64,000 bases of DNA from Tubulanus polymorphus (Eukaryota; Nemertea; Palaeonemertea; Tubulaniformes; Tubulanidae). Shown here piece by piece: positions 38,630-49,111 of the stretch; position 1 is the stretch's first letter; every line of letters begins with the position of its first letter. A program made the position numbers and the translations under genes. The stretch covers positions 9,226,485 through 9,290,484 of the forward strand of contig NC_134027.1 in the NCBI RefSeq assembly GCF_964204645.1. The letters are read 5' to 3'. The notes under the pieces are model-generated. The model saw only the letters and a program-made list of their open reading frames with translations, did not search any database and was not told the origin of the DNA.

Positions 38630-38690
38630 GTGGGATTTCTCGCGTTTAATCATCCGTGTTTATTTAAGCTTTACACAAATCTCCATTTCG

Positions 38691-39926
38691 TCAATAGTGC
38701 AAACATTCCGTGAAGAAATATCTGATTTTAGCCCATGATTGCTCTTGAGCTTTTGAATGAAGCTTTCGTTCGCCACCAAAGTCCACGCCAGAAACGTATC
38801 TACAGAACGGGGCAAATGGTGGTTCTAAAAGGTGCCCAGCGCCCGGATATACTACCAGTTCACAGCGACGTAGTTCTTTTTCATCACTCGATTCAAATCG
38901 GGTTAACATTCTTTGTGACGCTATCGGATTTGCCCATCGGTCGAAAGCCCCGGCGAGAAGCAAGAATCTTGCTTGCGTCGACTTCTCGAAATGGAAGTCG
39001 CAAATATCATTCGACCGGATGATTTCATCGATGGTTAGTATTTTTTCACGATATTTTTGGACAGGAAACGACTTGTGGATTTCGCCCTTGTATTTAATTT
39101 CAACTTCCGTATTGTGGTCGAAACCATTTATCGCGACGACTGCCGTTACTTTTGGAACATGTGACGGTAGTAACAGCGCTATGTCTGAACCTTTGGATAC
39201 GCTAATGACGCCGATACCACGTTCCGAGAACACCCCAGGTCTCGCGCAGAGCCAGTCAACACCCTCCTCGAAGTATTCCAAGTCTATATCGCCCCACGAG
39301 GGAAGATCCTTATAATTGAAGAAAGCCAGCGACAAGACCGTGAATCCACGAGACGCCAGCAGAGCTGAACGGTGTTCCATAAGTCCACCGCTCGATCCAA
39401 AGAAATCTAAAATACCAGGGAAGGGTCCTTCACCATTAGGCATATAGAAAGCACCGCGGAGTCTACCATCATTGACTTCTTGGCGAGAAACACCGGTGGC
39501 CATGTAATATCTTTTACATTTGCAACTTGCTATTTCTTCCCCATCTCTCTCATATGCAGAAGCTATATCCGAAAAATTGACATGACCCGAATGAATAGAA
39601 ATAACTAGGTCTAAAGGCTGCGTAACGTCCTTTTTCACGAACCGAAAGCCGTGTTTTTCCGGATCAGGATCACCTTTTATCGCCATTGACCATACAAGAC
39701 CCATTGGTTGAACACCGGTGTAACTGCCACCTACCGACGGCGCAGTTATGACGTCGACTTCTCCGTGCACATCTGCTATATAATAAGCCCGGGAATGCCA
39801 CACGCATCCATCATCATCGGCCATCGTTGCGTAAAATGTAACCAAAGCATATGCAGTTAAGTTGCTTCCTTTTATATGCAATATTTCATCGATGATACAA
39901 GACGTTGGATTAACTACCACTTCCAT
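38691..39926 (-). CDS. BAAT/ACOT-type acyl-CoA thioesterase or acyl-CoA:amino acid N-acyltransferase, single exon
   Basis: This intact intronless frame of 411 residues has the two parts of the family. The N-terminal beta-sandwich (Thio_ester hydrolase/BAAT N-terminal) covers about 1-130, and the alpha/beta-hydrolase (BAAT C-terminal) about 155-405. Family landmarks are FPGILDFFGSSGGLMEHRS (about 169-187), LEYFEEGVDWL (216-226), the nucleophile elbow ISVSKGSD with Ser244, the acid region LLAGAFDRW with Asp329, and PGAGHLLEPP with His365. The length is typical of ACOT1/2/4/6 and BAAT. Serine rather than cysteine at the nucleophile favours a thioesterase over a BAAT-like conjugase, but this is inference. 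The protein ends in CLHY, so there is no SKL-type peroxisomal signal; no clear mitochondrial presequence is seen. An AATAAA lies about 60 bases after the stop. The vertebrate relatives are split by introns, so this copy may be a retrogene-type or intron-loss form. Confidence 0.9.
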   Translation of the reverse strand: MEVVVNPTSCIIDEILHIKGSNLTAYALVTFYATMADDDGCVWHSRAYYIADVHGEVDVITAPSVGGSYTGVQPMGLVWSMAIKGDPDPEKHGFRFVKKDVTQPLDLVISIHSGHVNFSDIASAYERDGEEIASCKCKRYYMATGVSRQEVNDGRLRGAFYMPNGEGPFPGILDFFGSSGGLMEHRSALLASRGFTVLSLAFFNYKDLPSWGDIDLEYFEEGVDWLCARPGVFSERGIGVISVSKGSDIALLLPSHVPKVTAVVAINGFDHNTEVEIKYKGEIHKSFPVQKYREKILTIDEIIRSNDICDFHFEKSTQARFLLLAGAFDRWANPIASQRMLTRFESSDEKELRRCELVVYPGAGHLLEPPFAPFCRYVSGVDFGGERKLHSKAQEQSWAKIRYFFTECLHY

Positions 39927-41107
39927 ATCGTATAGCCGTTTATACGGTTGTCACTTGTTTGGTTGGATGTTAGTCGGCCAACCTCCTAAGGTTAAACGTC
40001 AAAGATACGCAGCCGGTAATCTAGGAAGCAAGCAGTCTGAATATAAAAGGAACGATGATTAAACAAAAACAATCTGATCAAATAATTCCCACGCCAAACA
40101 TATCACATTATCAAATTATAATTACTGGTGTACTGTCAGCTTGATGAACATCATCAGTGTGCAGTTGACACTATATACGTATATCGATGAATGCTGCTGT
40201 TTCTCTGACCTGACCTGACGAATGCATATAAAATGCACGCATATGTATATTGGAGTATATAAAACAATACAACTGTTGTTAAGTACACATAATGAATGAA
40301 CGTTCTGTGCAAATTGTGGGAAAATGAATTACATGCGTCATTCAATAGAGGTTGCTCCATTTGGGAATAGTTATACAGACACATATTGCGGTGTGGAAAG
40401 AAAGTATCTTCCTTTAATTACCTACGGCAAAAGCAGAGAAGTTCTGAAACACAAACCTGGCTCAGATTTTGCAGAAATAACGATTGGCGTCCCAAAGACT
40501 GGCTACATACATAATTCTTGACTGCACCCGAAATCTCCGATTTTATCTATATGATTGAAGTAGGTACTCGCAAATCTTTATCGAACTGCACCTACTCGAT
40601 TTATTCGACTGTATTGTGAGTACTGGTAATCCTTTCACTGTGAAGTGTGATTGTTTCATGTGTAGTATACTGTACATTGATTCATACTATAGCATATCAT
40701 AACTTTTTCTAGAGCGAAATAACCTTATCTTATCTTTATATAATGTGTCAAAGCCGAATAGCAACTCTTATTAATCATTGAACGTATCTTATCTAGAAAA
40801 TGTGTTTCGTTTCTGTAATGACAAATCACTCAATCACTCGATCACACGATTATTCGAGATTGTCATTAAATATATTCGGATCATCATGTTTTTGATATTG
40901 TATAGTGCTATTCATTTGTGGCTTTTCTCTATTTTCCTTAATTTGTAGCAGCGTAACGCAGCCTTTGGGCTGGGTCTAAAGTTTTCCTGTCCGTTCGTCA
41001 AAAAACCTTATCGTTATCCTTGCGATTATCATTTCTTAAAAAGAAAAACCAATTATTTTTTTCGTTATTTGTTGTCTTGATTTGACATTATATGTTTCAA
41101 AGATAAT
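39927..41107. other. Intergenic: BAAT/ACOT 5' flank and METTL27-like A 3' flank
   Basis: No gene recognised. A 65-codon frame at 40324-40521 resembles nothing I know. The last roughly 70 bases (about 41035-41107) resemble the 3' flank of copy B. Confidence 0.5.
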
Positions 41108-42552
41108 TCATCGGCAAGTTTTCTTCAGAACTGTAATCAGACCGGGCAACGAAAAACAATACTCGTCTATTTCGATGATGTCGTACGTGCACTTTCCTTC
41201 GCTTTGAATTTTCTCTAGAAATTCGTTGAAACCTTGAAACTGTTCCAAGTCTAGATAATTCTTCCTAAAACAGGCGAAAATGCACCCACCTAAAATTGAA
41301 ACGAAATCATTACGATGAAAAACCAAACTAATCTACCTTGTCCAGCAGCGAAAACAAAAGATGATAGTGTGGGTAGGTAATTGTCTGTGTTGTCAAAAAA
41401 CTACAGAGACCTATAATCTATTATCAACAAGTTATAATTTCCGAATCCATACCTTCTTTTACCATTCTTAGTATCTCCAAAAGCGCCTGATATGGTATGT
41501 GGCCCGGTACGATAGCTCCGCAGGTCACAGCGTGGTCATAAAAGCCTACAAGCAAAAACATAGATAATATCCTGAATTGCATAAAATTTCAATGTCAAGA
41601 TTTAATCCCTTGGGTTCATCTTTCTTTATTTATATAGAAATCTGTTTACCCGTTGGAATAGAGCATGGTTTTTCTACGGTAACGTATTCCGTATAACAGT
41701 TTTGATATAGTCCTCCTTTTAACTCGGCTTCTTTCAACAGCCCGGTGGAAGGTTCGATTGCATCGAACCGTCCCACGAATCCAGCTTTTCTCAACTGAAA
41801 TGAAACGTATATTTACGAGAAACTAGTACGGCTTGATCAATGATGAATAAGCTATGCCCAATTCAAGCAGGATCTTTTTCTTAATACTTTATATATTTTT
41901 AAACATTATATTTTTGTTCAAACCGAGTATACTCAACAATAGATCGCACTATACATTTACATCCAAAATATCGATAATGCTTTGCATTGTCATGTCCAAG
42001 ACATGTGTCGTCGATACTAACATTGACTTCAAAACACTTGAAAACTTTATCTCATAAAATCGGCATTTAGCCAGTCGTTACCTCTTCTGCAACGAGACCA
42101 GTACCGGCACCGACGTCGACTATCGAGCATTCTTTATTTTGAACGTACTTATCCACAACTTTCGCCAAATTCGTCGGCCCAGCGTACCACATCTGTTTAA
42201 CCTCCTGCCAGAAATAAAACAGTTTTCTTCCATTCGTGAGAATTACAGAAATTCAAGACTTAATACATGAAATAAGTGTCGTATTTTGAACATCCTAGAT
42301 CAACTGTTAGTGCTTTGATAAAAATATCTTTCTCAAAAATACAAAGAATACGAATACAATCTTTTTTCAAACCTTGTCGTAAGTTGTCCATTGGTTGTAG
42401 ATTTCCGTAATCGCTACAGGGTCGTCATTTTCGTGAAGTTGTTTCGTCATGAACTCGTACAAATTTGCGTCTTCACATCGTGGGGCTGCCATGGTGTCTG
42501 AATTGGAAGTCATGCCTAAATCTTTGTTTTCTGTGAAAGAAATTATGTTCAC
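41108..42552 (-). CDS. METTL27-like SAM-dependent methyltransferase, copy A (5 exons)
   Basis: Minus-strand exons in order of translation: 42552-42373, 42204-42082, 41794-41650, 41545-41453, 41289-41108. The GT/AG borders and phases (0, 0, 1, 1) fit, giving 240 residues, close to the usual length of METTL27 (WBSCR27). The class I methyltransferase motif I is IVDVGAGTGLV at about 88-98, followed by the acidic-loop region RFDAIEPSTGLL. TCGAIVPGHIPY and the GG turn before IFACFRKNY mark the later strands. The substrate is unknown. The start is uncertain: the frame runs from ATG 42552, but ATG 42513 or the conserved SDTMA methionine (42492) could be used. Conservation with copy B begins at NSDTMA, and a possible splice acceptor (TTTCTTTCACAG) lies inside the first codons. 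Copy B lies about 4.8 kb away on the same strand with the same exon structure. Confidence 0.85.
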
Positions 42553-43919
42553 GAGGATACATACCAGGGCTGGTGTTCGTGACAGGCCTCCGAACGTTAG
42601 GGGTCGACGAGATGCGGACTAATATTTGTCGCCAGCCACACAGCTCACTAGCTCACAACTCGTCGGTCTTGTACTACGTATGTATACATGAATAATACAA
42701 GTGGAGAACTACTGCAGGAGATATGTAAATCGATGAGTTGTTTGCATATTGGGGACGAGTGGTTTTGAAATATCAAACCACCGGATATTTCAATATATTA
42801 ACGCTGCGAAATAGGTGGATTAAACTAAATCCGAGTGAACGTTTCGTTATATCCTTTTGTAGGCTACTGGCTGTTGACAGAGGACGTTGCGATGCGAAGT
42901 TGATCCGTCCGACTTTAGACGACGATCGAGTTTTTGAATGGCCATAGAAATTGGGTCGAACCTAAATAAGGAATAAGGATTTTTCCGTTTATAAAAGGCA
43001 CATGCCATCAGATTATTTTGCCCATGAATGTTTCTTCAACACAACCTTTATTAAAGAAACAAATTATGGTTATCTGAATTAACCAACGTTCTTGCCAAAG
43101 CAGATCGAGAGCTATTCCTCCTCGGCAGAGCGATGTTACCACACGGTTCGAATCCCACAATTGCTAAACCTCAATCCTCATTTGAGTTTGAACAAGTGAT
43201 TTAAAAACGCACAATCTCTGAGAAAATAACCCTGCCTATACCTGTTCACTTTTCAGCCGACAATCTGACTACATGTATACCTTAAATGGAGATGGAACAA
43301 TAAGTCTTACAATTTAGTTAATCGGTAAATTACAAGATATTTCCGGCTAATCTTGGTTGAATAAATATTCGAACCAATTTGAATCCCGGAAGATGTAATC
43401 ACTGTGATATCGTTCATTGAATAAACCCGTAGATTCATTGTTTAACTAACCATCTTTAATATACATGTGTATATCTTTATTTCACCGCCTGGTGTCAGGT
43501 GGTACATCCTCCATGAATCCAAAATTTGAACTATGCGTGCAAATGAAAATTACTAAAACTTCAAAATTCATTTTAGTATAAACAGCGTCATGCGGTACAA
43601 CTTTTATCAACAAACCATTTAACCAGAATCGCCCTACACATGTACACCCATACCCGCATTGCTTCATCTGGTAAAAACATATGGAAGAACAGAATTAGCT
43701 CATTGATGAAATAGTAATAACCTTGATAATGATAAAACTTCATTTGAAACGCTTTAATACCAATATTAAGTATTTGAAAGCACAGTAGTGAATTGATGGC
43801 ATAAATTGAATTACTGCATGTTGTTTCCTATAGGCATAATTGAGATTGAGTTAATGTAATATTGAATCATTGTCTTCAGCGATCGGAATCCAGCTTTGTG
43901 AAACCGATTACCGAAGATT
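42553..43919. other. Intergenic: METTL27-like A 5' flank
   Basis: 42545-42595 matches the copy B 5' flank (GGTGTTCGTGACAGGCCTC). A SINE-like head lies at about 43095-43170. Otherwise nothing is seen. Confidence 0.5.
43095..43170 (+). mobile_element. Possible tRNA-derived SINE head
   Basis: A perfect RNA polymerase III box B (GGTTCGAATCC) lies at 43146-43156, with a weak box A-like CGGCAGAGCGA upstream. It does not fold as a full tRNA. Confidence 0.35.
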
Positions 43920-44876
43920 TTATGTAATAGACTTGGGATTTCGACCACAATATCTTAAACGGAGAACGACGAAATTTCGAACTTCGTCCCCGGACAGCAG
44001 ATATATGTAAAAATTGATCGCGCTGTTCAGGCCATAAATGGCGCTGGTGATAGAGGAAATATCGTTCATCGTCTGCGGGCTGAAAGTTACGTACGGTAGC
44101 ATGAATACAAACACAGCGTTCGGCAACGTGCATACAGTAAACAGAACCGACACCATCAACACCATGAACGTCGCCTTTCTGGCCGAAGTTGATTTACCCG
44201 TTGACTGACCGAATCCTTTACTTCGGCGCAGAATGATAATCAACAAGACGTTCGAAATTAGAACTGAAACGATTGGAATATAGACAACCGTTACGGGTCC
44301 AACGTTGAAGTATACGTTATGCCAAAATTGAGTCATCACGCAACTATGCAGACGAGTATCGAATTCGGTAGCTATGAATATGTAAATAAACGGCACACCC
44401 CACAAAACTGACATTATCAGAATAACTTTTCTGGAAAACGCTGGAGTGGCCACCGTTCTAGCAGCAAACGGCCAAACCACTATCACAAATCGTTCCATCG
44501 TTAGAATGATGACCATCCACGAACTGGCGACGTCGTTCGTGGCGGATAAATATTCGTAGATCTTACATGAGAAACTGTTTTCGAAAGTCACCACAGTTTT
44601 CGGGTAGTAGGCGTAATTTATAAACGGGATCGAGTATACGATCAATGTAAAAGTATCAAAAACGGCCAGTGCGGCCAGGTACTGCGAATATGAGAATACG
44701 CGAAACTTTCGACTTGTCATCACAAGGAAACTAGCGATATTACCGAATATGCCAGGTATACAAATCACTGGTATGAAGACCATCTGAAATCGGCGAATGG
44801 CTCTACTGCTAAAGCGGGGTGTGTCGACCACAATTGATGCATAGTAAGTAACCACGTATTCAGTGGTATCGTTCAT
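43920..44876 (-). CDS. Orphan class A (rhodopsin-like) peptide-type GPCR, single exon
   Basis: This uninterrupted frame of 318 residues has seven hydrophobic segments: TM1 about 32-54 (GN at 45-46), TM2 66-88 (Asp74), TM3 104-137, TM4 150-170, TM5 190-215, TM6 234-260 (Pro252) and TM7 273-296. Cys104 and Cys179 can form the usual TM3-ECL2 disulfide. The DRY motif is ERF (128-130) and NPxxY is replaced by NFYIY (288-292). That pattern is common in invertebrate FMRFamide/neuropeptide-like and other orphan receptors. The N-terminus has one NDT glycosylation site, and the C-tail is very short (about 20 residues). ICL3 is short and basic (RRSKGFGQSTGKSTSARK). The gene lies on the same strand between the two METTL27-like copies. 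The ligand cannot be told from sequence. Confidence 0.88.
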   Translation of the reverse strand: MNDTTEYVVTYYASIVVDTPRFSSRAIRRFQMVFIPVICIPGIFGNIASFLVMTSRKFRVFSYSQYLAALAVFDTFTLIVYSIPFINYAYYPKTVVTFENSFSCKIYEYLSATNDVASSWMVIILTMERFVIVVWPFAARTVATPAFSRKVILIMSVLWGVPFIYIFIATEFDTRLHSCVMTQFWHNVYFNVGPVTVVYIPIVSVLISNVLLIIILRRSKGFGQSTGKSTSARKATFMVLMVSVLFTVCTLPNAVFVFMLPYVTFSPQTMNDISSITSAIYGLNSAINFYIYLLSGDEVRNFVVLRLRYCGRNPKSIT

Positions 44877-45946
44877 CTCATCAAGACGTCTTCAATGTTG
44901 TCCAAAACCGCGCAGGAAACCCATGAAAACGTGCGAACTTGGTGATAGATCTCGTCGACCAGTCGCACTCAATTCAAACGCAAACTGTCCGGTGTTCGGT
45001 GTCAATTTTCGGAAGGCAATTCGATCAGTGTCGTTAAAATCTGAGCGGCAATTAGTAACTAGATATCGATGGGTGTAACTGAAAATGTTAATTTAGTCGA
45101 GATATTTTTTCGCAAAGATTGACATTTGACCTCAGTACATGGCATATACGTGGTATTTACTCTGAAACTCAGGCTTGGCATATATAGTCTTCATACATTA
45201 CTCATCACAGTTGTGCAAGCTGTTCAAAAGTTCTACAAATAATACATGTATTCATTGATTAATGGGCATATATTTGATGCAATCGAAAGTAAACATAATT
45301 TCGTATCTTTTTTACTAGGACCATAAATATCTAAAATAAATCTAGTCTTATCACATAATGTTCAGCATTATTTCCTTGTTTGAATGAACCGGAACCGAAA
45401 TTTTCCAATTATATTCTCCGTTTAAAAAAAAATCCGTCATCTCGACCACCGATCACACAACCATATCTGTACTTCGATTTCCGATTTCAAAATCAAACCC
45501 CCTTGTTCGATCCAGGCAGGTGTGTTGGCAAGGGACGCCAAATCAAACGAAATCCTCTAATCGAATGAATAATGGTCTTTTGAGATAAAAATGAGTACGT
45601 TTTCTCCTTGCTTTGAAATCGTGTGATGTTTGATGAAATTCTCCTTGACCTAATTTCAGACTAAGCGTACAGTCGTGTTTAGTACCGATGTACCGCCTCC
45701 GCCAGTCGCATTGACCGCCAATATCATGGAAACGTCTGTATTCTCAATAGATTCGTAGATCCTGATAAATCGCTTTCAGCATATCACCAACGCTATGTGT
45801 TCCTGTATTATGTAGTCAAATGCATTTGTAAAATGCATCAATACAGCATTTTTAAATAAAAAGTAAAAAAGAAAAAAACAAGTATTTTTCGTTATTTTCT
45901 GTCTTTATTCGGTATAAATATATATAATACTTTTTAAGATAACTCA
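44877..45946. other. Intergenic: GPCR 5' flank and METTL27-like B 3' flank
   Basis: No gene or element recognised. Confidence 0.5.
45904..45909 (-). terminator. Poly(A) signal of METTL27-like copy B
   Basis: AATAAA on the minus strand, about 40 bases downstream of the stop. Copy A lacks a canonical hexamer at the matching place. Confidence 0.6.
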
Positions 45947-47525
45947 TTAACAAGTTTTCTTTAGAACTATAATCAGACCGGGCAACGAAAAACAATATTC
46001 GTCTATTTCGATAATGTCGTACGTGCACTTTCCTTCGCTTTGAATTTTCTCTAGAAATTCGTTGAAACCTTGAAATTGTTCAAAATCTAGATAATTCTTC
46101 CTAAAACAGGCGAAAACGCAGCCATCTATAGAATAAAAAGAAAGAAAACTCGTGACAATGAAAAATTAAACAAATCTACCTTGTCCAGCAGAGAAAACCA
46201 AGGATGGTCATGTTGGTATGTAAATTGTATGTGTTTTTGTTTGATAATTTCCGGACTCATACCTTTTTTTACCATTCTTAACATCTCCGAAAGCGCCTGA
46301 TATGGTATGTGGCCCGGTACGATGGCTCCACAAGTGACAGCGTGGTCATAAAAACCTACCGGCGAAAACAGAGAATGTATTGAATTTAAGTAGAATTTAA
46401 TTTCAAGATTCAGTCCCTTGCGTTCATCTTTCTTTTTTTAACAGAAATATTTCTTACCCGTTGGAATTGAGCATGGTTTTTCCACGGTAACGTATTCTGT
46501 ATAAAGCTTTTGATAAAGTCCTCCTTTTAACTCGGCCTCTTTCAACAGCCCGGTGGAAGGTTCGATTGCATCAAACCGCCCCGTGAATCCAGCTTTTCTC
46601 AACTGAAAAGAAACGTATATTTACGAGAAACTAGTACGACTTGATCAATGATGAATGTGCTATGCCCACTTTCATTCAAGCAGGATCTTCATCTAAACGA
46701 AGTATTTTTTGCACAATACATTCACATCGAAAATATCAATAATTACACGCAGACGATTTGCCCCGGCCAAATCGGCACGGATTAGGCTCGAGTCAAGTTT
46801 GGTCCGTTCCTAATTAGAAAGTGCGTTCACACGTTAATCCCTCACTCAATACTAAACATTGCTTAAACAAAGCGAACTGAGACGCTACCGGAACACAATC
46901 CAAACGCAATAATTTGACCTGCTGAAATTTCGCTCAGGCCTGGTCTGACATTTTTGGTCGGGCCAAAAAATGCTCCACGCCAAGTCAACGCCATGAAAAA
47001 ACTACAAAAACTTGAAAACTTTATCTCAAACATCGGCGCTGAACCAAGTTAGTAGTTACCTCTTCTGCGGCGAGACCAGTACCGGCACCGACATCAACTA
47101 TCGAGCATTCTTTATTTTGAACGTACTTATCCACAACTTTCGCCAAATTCTTTGGACCAGCGTACCACATCTGTTTTACCTCCTGCAGAAATCAAACGGC
47201 TTTGATCCATTTGCGAGAATAACAAAAATGAAATTCAAGACTTTATAAGCGAAGCGTTTTGTGCATACTTGATCTATTTTGAGTGATATGATAAAACAAT
47301 TTTCTCAGAAAGATTACGACTTTAATTATTTTCAAAGTATATTACCTTGTCGTAACTTGTCCATTGGTCGTAGATTTCCGTAACCGCTGCGGGGTCCTCA
47401 TTTTCGTGAAGTTTTTTCGTCAGGAACTCGTACAAATTCGCGTCTTCACATTGTGGGACTGCCATGGTGTCTGAATTGAATGGCCCGAATGCGTCCATTA
47501 AATAGGAAGCTATACCCGAGGACAT
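45947..47525 (-). CDS. METTL27-like SAM-dependent methyltransferase, copy B (5 exons)
   Basis: Minus-strand exons: 47525-47346, 47182-47060, 46602-46458, 46355-46263, 46125-45947. The phases match copy A, giving 239 residues. Motif I is IVDVGAGTGLA. Differences from copy A are few: PKNLAK for PTNLAK, GFTGR for GFVGR, QKLYTEY for QNCYTEY, LSEMLRMVKK for LLEILRMVKE, DGCVF for GGCIF, and the last Arg is missing. The GG to DG change alters the turn before a late strand. The N-terminal 16 residues (MSSGIASYLMDAFG...) are unrelated to those of copy A. Intron 2 is 457 bases against 287 in copy A because it carries a MITE-like insertion (46746-46981). An AATAAA on this strand lies about 40 bases past the stop. 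Confidence 0.85.
46746..46981. mobile_element. MITE-like element in intron 2 of METTL27-like copy B
   Basis: Read on the minus strand it aligns along its length with 12654-12896 (shared GCATTTTTTGGCCCGACC, CTTGACTCGAGCC-type and GACGATTTG blocks). The matching intron of copy A has no such sequence, so copy A acts as an empty site. Confidence 0.65.
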
Positions 47526-48084
47526 CTAGGAAGATATAGGTCATTCACTATCACACAATAGTGCTTAAGTCATAAGATAAAATGGTTCACTTAAGGTTAT
47601 ATGGCAGGTCAACGTACTAAGTCAAAATTTCGAAAATTTCACTCGGTTATGAAATTTGGTAACAATGATGTGCTGTCATAATATCTCTGCTTTTTTACAA
47701 AAATCTAAAGAAATCATGTTCACGAAGACACATATCAGAGTTGGTGTTCGTGACAGGCCTCGGGTCAGCTGGGTGTCAAGTCCAATATACGATCATATAG
47801 TGCATAGCGTATAAGTCTTAAAAAGGTGTTATCAGAATACAGTCAAGAAAGACTTTGTAATGTATTTTCTAGAACTACCTTTTGGTAGCCTCTTCAATTT
47901 GCAAAGAAACCTTTCGCATAATGTTATTTTCCATCAGAGTAAACCAAATGTCCATATAACAGCATAACACGAAAATTGAACGGCTCGTTACACTGTTTTG
48001 ATATATCTTACCTATGAATGATTGAGTAATGATAGTTCTTATAGATTTATTATAATAATCAAACGAGAAAACTATTTTGAGCTT

Positions 48085-48505
48085 TAATTGACGCCTTGAA
48101 AAACATATTGCGTAATATTGTCGACAATCAATATAGTATAATGTGAATTATTTTTGATCAAGGATCAATGAAGTTACGTATTTTGGATTTGAACATATCT
48201 TGAATTGAATTGGCCGTCAACCAGTCTAGCCCTAGCCTCACTGTATTGATGACGTAGTGCACGTGATCTGAAAAAAATGATTATCAAAATTTATCAATAA
48301 TACGATTGGAGTTATGGTATGTATTCAATTACAAAATAAACGCCAAAATTCACAATTGTTATTGTTAAAATTGTAATTATTTTGAACATCCAATATTGAT
48401 GACAGTGTGCACATCCACTCATACAGAACCCCTCAAATAACTCGTATACTCGGTATCAATTAATATAAACATTATTGTAACGGTTTTTACGGCGTAAAAA
48501 GTGTC
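48085..48505 (+). repeat. Dispersed repeat, same family, longest copy
   Basis: It contains the same ordered blocks as 19214-19535, with an insertion near 48300-48380. It lies between METTL27-like copy B and the H1-like receptor. Confidence 0.65.
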
Positions 48506-49062
48506 ATGTTTTACAACGTAGTAACGTAGTTAGTATGGTGCAGTTCGTCGATATCAGAAAAGAAAGAAACGACTGTAAGAATATCACCTCAAAGTTGTTA
48601 AAACTTGTATTCAGTGACGTTGGAACATGTGAACTACACCAGGTTTTTGTCAATGTTTTTATTAAAAAATCTAAATCGTCAAAAACATCTATAATTTGCA
48701 CTTCATTGGTGTAACTGTTAACCACTTGACTTGCGTCGTATTATCGCGATAACAGTGAGACAGGTCGAAGGCTAAATTTCTCAAGTGTTTGTCGTCGACA
48801 ATCTGTCTGTAATCACTGACATTCTCAATGACTTATTGTCCTACATCATTTGTGCAATTGTAAATAGTTGGAACGGTAGTTGGTAGTCGACCTGCGACCA
48901 CAAAAACTAGTCTCTCAGACTTTAGCCTTTTAGACTTCGGCCTTAGAATAAGCGATGGTAGAATTATCATTACCAATTGAACCAATGATTTATTTCTTTC
49001 CCGGTAAAAGACCTTTATCCATTTTCCACACGAACGAACTCCTTTTATGTACGGACAGCAAC

Positions 49063-49068
49063 TTTATT
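49063..49068 (-). terminator. Poly(A) signal of the H1-like receptor gene
   Basis: AATAAA on the minus strand, about 45 bases downstream of the stop at 49112. Confidence 0.6.
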
Positions 49069-49111
49069 CATTAGATACGTACAAATAAAAAAGACCAACA
49101 AAAATAACTTC

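Larger units (their letters stand above)
47526..49111. other. Intergenic: METTL27-like B 5' flank and H1-like receptor 3' flank
   Basis: 47700-47765 matches the copy A 5' flank but sits about 180 bases further from the first exon. The dispersed repeat lies at 48085-48505. Confidence 0.5.

Noticed and set aside
38735-39315. Plus-strand frames opposite the BAAT/ACOT-type gene
   Set aside because: They are antisense shadows of a clear protein-coding exon.
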